In this document: positions 26,620-33,858 of the stretch, in pieces
Layout of the letters: the number at the start of each line of letters is the position of its first letter
Numbering within the stretch: the first letter of the stretch is position 1
From: JABDMH01 sp964428345
GTDB taxonomy: Bacteria; Bacteroidota; Bacteroidia; Chitinophagales; Saprospiraceae
Direction of reading: 5' to 3'
DNA length: 64,000 bases
Assembly: GCA_964428345.1 (NCBI GenBank)
Contig: CAYRYD010000030.1
Span: 1 to 64,000 of the forward strand
Notes under the pieces: model-generated
What the model saw: the letters and a program-made list of their open reading frames with translations, nothing else
Told to the model about the DNA's origin: nothing
Databases searched by the model: none
Made by a program: the position numbers and the translations under genes

Positions 26620-27693
26620 TTAATGGGTGATAAATGCAGATTGGACAATCTCATTATCAAAGTCGAGATGCAGCTCACCCTCCTTGATGATTAGCTTTAA
26701 AAAATTAAGTAAGTTGTTGGCATACAGCGTACTGGCATCTTCCGGCATCGCATTGGCCAGATCAGAATCACCGATAATCCAGACTCCAAGATGTTGAATT
26801 ACCTGCCGGTCCTGCGTGAGCTCACAATTACCTCCGGTCGATGCCGCCAGGTCTACGATGACCGAACCAGGCTTCATTTTTTCGACGGTACTGGCAGGCA
26901 CCAGAATCGGGGCTTTTCTTCCCCGGACCTGGGCAGTGGTGATGATCACGTCGGCATTTACGGCCCTTTTCTGCACTTCTTCCCTTTGACGACGGATAAA
27001 ATCTTCATCCTGCTCGACGGCATAACCGCCGGCACCGGTATCTTCTTTGGCACCGGCCACTTCCACAAACCGGGCTCCCAGACTCTCTACTTCCTGTTTG
27101 GCCGCCGAACGGGTATCGAATGCTTCGACCTGGGCACCCAGTCGTCGGGCGGTAGCAATTGCCTGCAATCCGGCTACTCCGGCTCCCAATATCAACACTT
27201 TTGCCGGTTTGATGCTGCCGGCCGCCGTGATCATCATTGGAAAATAACGGGGCAGTTTGAGGGCCGCTGTCAGAACCGCCTTATAGCCGGCGATAGAAGC
27301 CATTGAACTCAGTACATCCATGGATTGTGCCAGTGTAGTCCGGGGGATCATATCCATGCTGATAGCCCTGATTCCCAATGATTTCAGTTTTTCGGAAATT
27401 TCCTTGTCAAAAAAAGGCTTGTATTCTGCAATGGTGAGAACGCCTTTTTTTGCTTTCTTCAGTTCTTCATCAGTCAGGGGCTGGATACTGATAAGCAGAT
27501 CGGACTGACCGATCACCTCATGCCGGTTGGCTACCTCGACACCTTCGTATGTTTCGTTGGCAAATCCAGCCTGCAGCCCGGCTCCGGATTCCAAAAAGAT
27601 CCGGCAACCCATTTCTCTTAATTTACCGGCAACCGATGGAACCACCGCTACCCGCTGGTCATTTTGTTCTGATAGTATCCCTATATTCATCAT
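26620..27693 (-). CDS. pntA1: NAD(P) transhydrogenase subunit alpha, NAD-binding part
   Basis: The 357-residue soluble domain I binds NAD(H). It resembles alanine dehydrogenase: NIGILSEQNDQRVAVVP at the start, VLILGAGVAGLQAIATARRLGA as the Rossmann GxGxxG, RSAAKQEVESLGA, and VIVDLAASTGGNCE. It forms the transhydrogenase with the two downstream products. Either of two adjacent ATGs (27693, 27690) could be used. Upstream, the minus strand has TAATTTCG at 27710-27717, a one-mismatch -7 element. Confidence 0.95.
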   Translation of the reverse strand: MMNIGILSEQNDQRVAVVPSVAGKLREMGCRIFLESGAGLQAGFANETYEGVEVANRHEVIGQSDLLISIQPLTDEELKKAKKGVLTIAEYKPFFDKEISEKLKSLGIRAISMDMIPRTTLAQSMDVLSSMASIAGYKAVLTAALKLPRYFPMMITAAGSIKPAKVLILGAGVAGLQAIATARRLGAQVEAFDTRSAAKQEVESLGARFVEVAGAKEDTGAGGYAVEQDEDFIRRQREEVQKRAVNADVIITTAQVRGRKAPILVPASTVEKMKPGSVIVDLAASTGGNCELTQDRQVIQHLGVWIIGDSDLANAMPEDASTLYANNLLNFLKLIIKEGELHLDFDNEIVQSAFITH

Positions 27694-27773
27694 TTGCTTG
27701 CTAGTGGGGCGAAATTAAAGAAATGTTTGAGTTATCCGGCAGCTGCCGGTTGAATATTGACCGGTGATTCTGC

Positions 27774-30700
27774 TCAGATGGTTGAATCCCGGCCCTGTGC
27801 TGCCGTTTTTAACAGGAACATGATTGATTTTACAATAAACTGCGAGGTCTGAAGCGGAGATAGCTGATAAAAATGAGTCCAGGCGTCGGCTTTGTAGTCG
27901 TGGTAAGATTTGGACAAATCCGGGAAAGCCTCTGTAAAAGCCAGACGTACGGCATGTCCGTTGATGATGTCGAAAACCACAAAGTCGTCGATGTACAGAT
28001 CGGGATTTTGCAGGCCGAAACTGGCAGTGACCATCATCGCTTCCATGGTCAGAAAGCGATATTCCGGAGCCTGAATTTTATTGAGCAGGTATTCAATCCG
28101 CAACTGAAAGGCCTTTTCACCGGAAGTCATATCGGAAAGAATGATCCGGCTTTCAAGACGGTTTCGACGATCCAGCTTGTCGCCGATAATAATGCCTTTT
28201 GATTGACGGAAAACATTCCAGACCCTCTTGTAGAAAAACTCGTCTACAATGTGGAGGGTACCCTGACTACGACGCCAGATGAGCCACCCTTCTTCCGGAT
28301 CGTCCATGTGGGCAATGGGTGGCTCCAGTTTCCAGGATAAAGGTTTACCGTTTTTCAGACGGTGCATCGATTCCAGTTTTTGCAGGTTTAAGCCTGCCTG
28401 GGTATAGCGTTCCATGATGTTTCGCAAGAGAATCTGTACCTCCGAGGGTGGGAGGCCAAGAAGTTTCTCGTAAGCATCTTCCTGCAATAGATGATGTCTC
28501 CGGGCCAGCTCGCCAATGATCAGCAAAATGATATAACTGACCCTGACCGTGAGCAGATTGTCAAAAAGACGGGGGTGAGAACGGATAAGTATACCCAGGT
28601 ATACCAGTACTTCCTGGGTCAGCACCTTATCACGCTGGTCGTCCCGGCAGTATTTATTGATTTTAGCTACAACCTGGTCAAATGGCAAGGGTCTGACCAC
28701 CAGGGAATCGTCGGTAAAGGCTTTACCAACCTGAATGATCTTCTGATGAATCAACAGGCTGGTGACTGCAAATTGCAGCTCGATGTCAATTTTTCCCAGA
28801 AGGGCGGCTGCGTGTCTGACGACATTCCAAATCCGGAGTGCTCCAGCCCGCTCATACACCTCGCTGATCAGGTCCCTTAAAGTCACCTGCTGACCGCCGA
28901 TGTCCAGGGTAAAATCCAGATGGTTTTTAGTGACGAGATTGTCGAGCAACTTAATGTGCTCGTAGAGATTGGGAGAGGTGCGTAAACGATCAATCAGAAT
29001 ATCGATATTGGTCTCGGCTTCGATATCCAGCTCGGCTTCATTGGTCAGGGGAAGACCTTCTTCTGAAAATGGAAGGTAACTGGGACTCTTGATCAGCAAA
29101 CCACTTTTCAGATGTGGTACCTTCCGGGCACCCAGTTCATCCAGGTTTTCCTTATGGGCATATTCATACAGATCTTGAAAAGTCGATATATGGGTAGGTA
29201 CCCCGTTTATCTTACCTGACTGAAGTTGGTCATGGAGTGAAATAAAATCTTTCAGGCCCCGGTTTACCAGACTGCTCGTGAGCAGAATGGAGACAGTGGG
29301 TCTTTCCTCATAAGGCCAATGCCGGTGAATGTAGGCCAGTTCGTTTTTAAACCTTTCCACCAGAAAGCGTGAGTCAAAGATCAGGTAGAACTCTTTTTCA
29401 AGAAAGAAGAGGGACAGACAGATGTAATTGTTTTCCTGTAGTTTAAATATTCTGCTGGTTGTCAGTGTTTTTAGGCGTCGAATGGGTCTTCCGGTGAGCT
29501 TCAGTTTTTCATTTTTACCGATCTCATGATAGAGGGCGGCAATTTCCTCCGGCATACAGACAAAGGTGCCTTCCGGAAGATCACTGATGGTTTGCGAATG
29601 GAGACCCTGCAGGCGTAATTTTTCCTGCAGTTCCGCAGTTTCAGCCAAAAACAGAACCTCGATGATGGTGTTTGGAGGTCGTTTCATCCGGTGTAAACCA
29701 ACCGGATCCAGATCATCCGGGTTGATGAGTCCGTGATTGAGCATGGATCCAACATAGTAAAGACTCTGAGCCCAAACCAGGGGCAGATTGTCATTAGGCA
29801 ACCGCTTTTGACTATGCGGATTCTTTTTTTCCGCCTGTACCAACTCCCGTGGAACAAAGTAGAGCTCGGGTAAAAGCCGGTTATTTCCGGTGTTGACCAT
29901 CACCCTCTGTAATTGGTCGTAGAATTGCCGTGCCTCCTCTTTACGATCACAAAATAGGGCATTTAAAAGTTCGTAGGTATAAAACAGAGGCCATTCACAT
30001 TCTATGTCTTCAAACTGTTTCAGTTCCTCTTCATTGTAAAAATGCCGGCGGCTATCCTCCAGCACCGTCTGATGTCCATCCCTGAGAAAGCGTTTGTAAC
30101 CGTATCTCCCTGCCAGTTTGCTGCGGATCGACGTTTCAACTCTTTCAAGTAATTGCTCGTCGTCGACGGCAAAAGCGGGAAAGCCGATGATGCTTAACAG
30201 GGCAGAATCGATTTCTTTGGTGGCTGATTCACGAGGCAACAAGGAATAAAGCGAGATTTCTGCCTGGGCCAGATTGTCGGGCAAGACGTGGATGGTGCTC
30301 TCCTGGCTGCCATAAGGGCCCATCAGATTAAACCCGGCCAGCGCTCTTAGCGCTGATTTGGCCATTCCCAGTGAACTGGCATTGAGTTCGACATAGCCAA
30401 TATTGCTTTTCTCACCCCTTTCCCATACCCCGTAGTCCGGTGTGCGGTATGCCCGTTCGATGTAATAGACCAGGTTTTGAATGAAATCGACCTCATGATT
30501 GTTGGTGATCAGTGGTAATCCGGAACGGATCATCTGAGTGAGGGTAATCATAAAAAGGGAGGTGGCATCAATTTGAAGATGTCCCCATTCATGATCGGCC
30601 ACTACGACCAATCCGGTTTCCGTGTCGTATTTGGCATGCAACGCATCCTGCAGCGCCAGGCTGGATTTGAAATGCTCGACTTTTTGACTTTGCTGCATCA

Positions 30701-30971
30701 TGGATCGCAGTAAGCCACGCATCAGCCGGATCACGGATTGCTCCAGCTCAAAATGTTGTGACGGAAGGCCGCCATTTTTCTTCATCGCCATCGACAGTCC
30801 CCAGACACACATGATGCTGTAGACATTGTCACGTACCCAGGCATTGGTATAGTCGCCGTGTTTGGTGATAGCGGTGCTGGCTGGTAATAATCCGGTAATC
30901 GGATGCTGCTTGCAAAGAATAATTTCCTTAACCCGCTCATAATATTTTAAAAGCAGCTCCTTTTCGGTCAT
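27774..30971 (-). CDS. Phosphorylase kinase alpha/beta-like glycoside hydrolase family 15 protein
   Basis: The product is about 1065 residues. From memory it resembles the animal phosphorylase kinase alpha/beta regulatory subunits over its full length. Shared blocks are HPITGLLPAS (about residue 23), AWVRDNVYSIMCVWGL (about 45), ELEQSVIRLMRGLL, WGHLQIDATSLFM, GVWERGEKSN (about 182), ELNASSLGMAKSAL, RYGYKRFLRDG and ECEWPLF. A C-terminal part matches the KPBB_C region (FFYKRVWNVF, SDMTSGEKAF, APEYRFLTMEAM). The first third is a GH15 (alpha/alpha)6 barrel, and Glu184 of WERG aligns with the general acid of glucoamylase. No signal peptide or CAAX tail is present. The listed TTG at 30995 overlaps a -7-like element, so I chose the ATG at 30971. 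The role is unknown; glycogen-related regulation or hydrolysis is inference. Confidence 0.85.
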   Translation of the reverse strand: MTEKELLLKYYERVKEIILCKQHPITGLLPASTAITKHGDYTNAWVRDNVYSIMCVWGLSMAMKKNGGLPSQHFELEQSVIRLMRGLLRSMMQQSQKVEHFKSSLALQDALHAKYDTETGLVVVADHEWGHLQIDATSLFMITLTQMIRSGLPLITNNHEVDFIQNLVYYIERAYRTPDYGVWERGEKSNIGYVELNASSLGMAKSALRALAGFNLMGPYGSQESTIHVLPDNLAQAEISLYSLLPRESATKEIDSALLSIIGFPAFAVDDEQLLERVETSIRSKLAGRYGYKRFLRDGHQTVLEDSRRHFYNEEELKQFEDIECEWPLFYTYELLNALFCDRKEEARQFYDQLQRVMVNTGNNRLLPELYFVPRELVQAEKKNPHSQKRLPNDNLPLVWAQSLYYVGSMLNHGLINPDDLDPVGLHRMKRPPNTIIEVLFLAETAELQEKLRLQGLHSQTISDLPEGTFVCMPEEIAALYHEIGKNEKLKLTGRPIRRLKTLTTSRIFKLQENNYICLSLFFLEKEFYLIFDSRFLVERFKNELAYIHRHWPYEERPTVSILLTSSLVNRGLKDFISLHDQLQSGKINGVPTHISTFQDLYEYAHKENLDELGARKVPHLKSGLLIKSPSYLPFSEEGLPLTNEAELDIEAETNIDILIDRLRTSPNLYEHIKLLDNLVTKNHLDFTLDIGGQQVTLRDLISEVYERAGALRIWNVVRHAAALLGKIDIELQFAVTSLLIHQKIIQVGKAFTDDSLVVRPLPFDQVVAKINKYCRDDQRDKVLTQEVLVYLGILIRSHPRLFDNLLTVRVSYIILLIIGELARRHHLLQEDAYEKLLGLPPSEVQILLRNIMERYTQAGLNLQKLESMHRLKNGKPLSWKLEPPIAHMDDPEEGWLIWRRSQGTLHIVDEFFYKRVWNVFRQSKGIIIGDKLDRRNRLESRIILSDMTSGEKAFQLRIEYLLNKIQAPEYRFLTMEAMMVTASFGLQNPDLYIDDFVVFDIINGHAVRLAFTEAFPDLSKSYHDYKADAWTHFYQLSPLQTSQFIVKSIMFLLKTAAQGRDSTI

Positions 30972-30992
30972 CCGTTTATCATTGATGTCCTG

Positions 30993-31000
30993 CAAATCTA
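30993..31000 (-). promoter_or_regulatory. Possible -7 element of the phosphorylase-kinase-like gene
   Basis: The minus strand reads TAGATTTG, matching TAnnTTTG, ending 22 bases before the ATG at 30971. No TTG lies 19-21 bases upstream; the nearest is at 25. It may be a second promoter for the gene besides read-through from 31200-31230. Confidence 0.35.
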
Positions 31001-31105
31001 AGGATTGTCACTAATTACCAGCCATCAATGGTTGGGTAATGTCCTTGCTATTGCGGAAAGGCTGTTAATACGGGTGTCTGAAAGACCAGGGTAAATCATA
31101 TTTAG

Positions 31106-31142
31106 AAAAAAAGCCACCCGGAAACTTTGATTCCAGGCAGCT
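31106..31142 (-). terminator. Rho-independent terminator with wobble-rich stem
   Basis: On the minus strand AGCTGCCTGGAA (31142-31131) can pair with TTCCGGGTGGCT (31123-31112) over 12 positions, three of them G-U, around a 7-base loop. Seven T follow (31112-31106). It sits about 240 bases beyond the aminotransferase stop and 135 bases before the next start, so it belongs either to a small RNA or to an attenuator. Confidence 0.75.
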
Positions 31143-31194
31143 CAAACACAAAATCCGTAAGAAAGATCTTTAAAACCGGGAGTCTTAGTAGATC
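31106..31194 (-). ncRNA. Candidate small RNA or transcription attenuator leader
   Basis: A complete transcription unit without a protein can be read on the minus strand. It has a promoter at 31230-31200, a predicted start near 31194, and a terminator ending at 31106, giving an RNA of about 90 bases. Near its 5' end AAAGATCT (31197-31190) can pair with AGATCTTT (31169-31162). The sequence CCCGG at 31180-31176 could also pair with CCGGG of the terminator's 3' arm (31121-31117), an alternative fold that would break the terminator. The phosphorylase-kinase-like gene begins 135 bases further on. No known RNA family was recognised. Confidence 0.5.
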
Positions 31195-31199
31195 TTTTA

Positions 31200-31230
31200 C
31201 AAAGATAAGGCCATTGATATAATCTTGCAA
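31200..31230 (-). promoter_or_regulatory. Bacteroidota-type promoter of the candidate small RNA
   Basis: The minus strand shows TTG (31230-31228), a 20-base spacer and TATCTTTG (31207-31200), an exact fit to TTG-N19-21-TAnnTTTG. It fires toward the terminator at 31142-31106 and the phosphorylase-kinase-like gene. Confidence 0.65.
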
Positions 31231-31380
31231 CTATTGGGGATTCTGATTTTGTCTTTTTTTTGTCAGGATTGATCAATAAGGATCAAAATGTATGATTTTT
31301 ACAAGAAATGGGAGTTAAGAATTAAAGATTGAAAATCAAGGACCAGATCTAATGCAAAATATTAAAAGTCACCTCTAAAA

Positions 31381-32304
31381 TTACAAACCAGATTTTACCT
31401 GGCGGAAAGTCAGTGGACTGCACAGGTGACGTATCTTTTCCTCAAAATGTTGTTGGATCTCTCTCAGGCCAGGACCATTGATCATGCGGATCTGACGGCC
31501 GTCAATGGATGCAATTGGTGTCAATTCGCCCATACTACCGGTACAAAAAACCTCATCGGCGTTGTATAGTTCGGTCAGCGAACAGTTCTTCTCGAGCACC
31601 ATAATCCCCAGTTCCCGGCATAATTCAATGACCAATCCCCGGGTGATGCCGGGAAGACAGGCATCTGCATGAGGTGTGCAGACCATCCCGTTTTTGATCA
31701 TAAAGAGGTTGGTGTCGTTCAATTCACTGGCAAAGCCCAAGTCGTCAAGCATGAGGGCCGCATCTGCTCCCGCCACATTGGCCTGGATCTTGGCTAAGAT
31801 ATTGTTCAACAGGTTGTTGTGGTGGATCTTGGAGTCCAGGTAATTGGGTGAGTTACGGCGGATACTGGAAGTAATAATCCGGATACCCTGATTATTGTCA
31901 TAGACCGGTGGTTTCCATTCCGCCAGGACGATGAGACAGGGACCTGACTGGTTGAGACGGGGGTCCATACCAGAAGTGATTTTTTCACCCCGGGTCAATG
32001 TAAGCCGGATGTGGGTATCCCTTGTCATCCCGTTAGCTTCCAGGGTTTGCATGATGCTGTTCCGGATAAATTCGAGATCGGGGAGGGGATCGAAGGCCAG
32101 GGCTTTGGCGGATTCGTACAGGCGATTCAGATGCCGGTCCAGTAAAAATATTCCTTCCGGATAGACCCGGATGCCTTCCCAGACGGCATCGCCCCCCTGA
32201 ACCGAGGAGTCGAAAACCGACACTTTTGCTTCGCTGCGCGGTACCAGCCGGTCACCTACAAATACCTTGATGCTTTCATTTTCCGGATTATATTTCTGCA
32301 ACAT
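31381..32304 (-). CDS. Class IV PLP-dependent aminotransferase (branched-chain aminotransferase-like)
   Basis: The 307-residue enzyme has the fold-type IV aminotransferase pattern: SVFDSSVQGGDAVWEGIRVY (about residues 28-47), the PLP lysine in NYLDSKIHHNNLLNNILA (about 160), DALMLDDLGFASELNDTNLF-like ADAALMLDDLGFASE, and FCTGSMGELTPIASIDGR that grips the cofactor phosphate. Relatives act on branched-chain or D-amino acids or aminodeoxychorismate. It is the last gene of a four-gene operon and overlaps the sulfotransferase-like gene by 17 bases. That partner is fused to this type of aminotransferase in some plant proteins, as I recall, so the two products probably act together. Confidence 0.88.
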   Translation of the reverse strand: MLQKYNPENESIKVFVGDRLVPRSEAKVSVFDSSVQGGDAVWEGIRVYPEGIFLLDRHLNRLYESAKALAFDPLPDLEFIRNSIMQTLEANGMTRDTHIRLTLTRGEKITSGMDPRLNQSGPCLIVLAEWKPPVYDNNQGIRIITSSIRRNSPNYLDSKIHHNNLLNNILAKIQANVAGADAALMLDDLGFASELNDTNLFMIKNGMVCTPHADACLPGITRGLVIELCRELGIMVLEKNCSLTELYNADEVFCTGSMGELTPIASIDGRQIRMINGPGLREIQQHFEEKIRHLCSPLTFRQVKSGL

Positions 32305-33022
32305 GATCAGGATGGGTTATCGATTTTTCATAAAGAAACTGATAATCAGGCAGACAGCTCTCATAAAGCGGGACCAGACTGTCAGGTAACGGATCATCAC
32401 TACTTACCTGCCGGGTAAATCCCGTCGTTTGATGTACATTTTGATACCAATGTGGTGCCCAGATGCCGTCATACGCCTTGGGACCTTCCGGCCAGTATAA
32501 CATTCCCGGATCAAATTGGATCTGGAGTAAATCACATAATTTTCTTAAATGCCGTTCCGGATTTTCCAGGATGTCATTAGAATCGATAACCAATGGCGGA
32601 TATGCCCCGTACCTGGAAAACCACCGGTAAAGTTCAGCCTGTCTCTGCAGTCCAATATCCTGAATGGTGGGTTCATCGATCACTTTGCTGTAAGAAGTAA
32701 TGATATGTCGTGGATTCCTGATCAGAAAGACATGATGAAAACCGGTAAATTTCTCTTTATGCAAGACTTTAAAATGTGATGCCATATTCTTGATAAAGAG
32801 ATGATTATGTGTTGATATCTTATCTATTTGTTCCAGTACCCGATCTTCATCATGAGGCATCTGTTGGAGGATCTCCGATTTGCCGGGATGGTGGTAACCG
32901 GTCAGGGCAAGGTACACTCCATAGAAAGGTTCATCCATAACCATCATCTGCCGGCATTGAGCGAAGGCATACATCAGGGCAGTGGAAATGGTCCTGGGAC
33001 AGCTAATCAGGTGAATGATCAT
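32288..33022 (-). CDS. Sulfotransferase-like P-loop protein
   Basis: The 244-residue protein starts MIIHLISCPRTISTALMYAF, the 5'-phosphosulfate-binding loop of sulfotransferases, and later has FLIRNPRHIITSYSKV, the 3'-phosphate-binding motif. These are the two PAPS-contact motifs, so nucleotide binding is likely, although real sulfotransfer is unproven. The frame is open 51 codons upstream, but the ATG at 33022 forms an ATGA overlap with the amidohydrolase stop. This shows translational coupling and fixes the start. Its end overlaps the start of the aminotransferase gene. Confidence 0.82.
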   Translation of the reverse strand: MIIHLISCPRTISTALMYAFAQCRQMMVMDEPFYGVYLALTGYHHPGKSEILQQMPHDEDRVLEQIDKISTHNHLFIKNMASHFKVLHKEKFTGFHHVFLIRNPRHIITSYSKVIDEPTIQDIGLQRQAELYRWFSRYGAYPPLVIDSNDILENPERHLRKLCDLLQIQFDPGMLYWPEGPKAYDGIWAPHWYQNVHQTTGFTRQVSSDDPLPDSLVPLYESCLPDYQFLYEKSITHPDHVAEI

Positions 33023-33855
33023 CGAATCAACTGGTAAAATCTTTCGCAATTGCCGGATAACACAGCCTGTTGTTCCGATGCACTGAATTTGTGCAGATAA
33101 CCGCTGACTAGCTGCAGCCAATCCTGATAGGTCGAGGCCAGCGTACAGACCGGCCAGTCGCTGCCAAACAGGCAACGCCCCGGACCGAAAAGCTGGAAGG
33201 TCAGATCCAGATAGGGAACCAGATCCTCCGGTTTCCAGTATTGCCAGTGGGCTTCGGTGACCATCCCGGAAATTTTACACCAGACATTCGGGTTTTCTGC
33301 CAGCCGGGCGATTCCTTTGGCCCATTTGAGAATTCGGCCATCCCGGATATCGGGTTTGCCGATATGATCCAGTACGATCCGCAGATCCGGCAACTGGCTC
33401 ACCATTTCGATGGCCTCTTCCATTTGATGCCAGTAGATCAGCAGATCATAGGTGTATCCCGCCCTGGCCAATTGATCCAGTCCGTAAATAAAATCCGAAT
33501 CGGTCATCAGACCGGATGGTTCGGATTGCAAAATATGCCGAAACCCGACCAGCTTTTTCTCTTTCCGGTAATGCTTTAGTTTTTCAGCGATATCGGGACT
33601 TCGGAGGTCAATCCAACCGACTACTCCGGATATCCAGTCATATTCGTTAGCCAGGTCCAAAAGGAACCTCGTCTCCGCTTCCGTCTGGTCTACCTGCACG
33701 GCTATCGTACCATTGATCGAAAGCTGGTCAAGGATGGGCCGGAGATCATCCGGCATGAAATCCCGTCGGATCTTTTCCATCACCCCCGGTGTGATCCAGG
33801 TATGTCTCGACGGACTAAATTTCCAAAAATGCTGATGTGCATCAATGATTTTCAT
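33019..33855 (-). CDS. Amidohydrolase family protein (L-fuconolactonase/rhamnonolactonase-like)
   Basis: The 278-residue TIM-barrel hydrolase has the metal-binding start IDAHQHFW, VGFRHILQSEP (about residue 105), IVLDHIGKPD (about 160) and LFGSDWPVC (about 230). This pattern belongs to the amidohydrolase_2 subfamily that includes L-fuconolactone and L-rhamnonolactone hydrolases and 2-pyrone-4,6-dicarboxylate lactonase. Three bases separate it from the upstream UxaA family gene, which acts on sugar acids. A lactonase feeding a sugar-acid dehydratase is therefore a reasonable inference. Confidence 0.88.
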   Translation of the reverse strand: MKIIDAHQHFWKFSPSRHTWITPGVMEKIRRDFMPDDLRPILDQLSINGTIAVQVDQTEAETRFLLDLANEYDWISGVVGWIDLRSPDIAEKLKHYRKEKKLVGFRHILQSEPSGLMTDSDFIYGLDQLARAGYTYDLLIYWHQMEEAIEMVSQLPDLRIVLDHIGKPDIRDGRILKWAKGIARLAENPNVWCKISGMVTEAHWQYWKPEDLVPYLDLTFQLFGPGRCLFGSDWPVCTLASTYQDWLQLVSGYLHKFSASEQQAVLSGNCERFYQLIR

Positions 33856-33858
33856 CGC

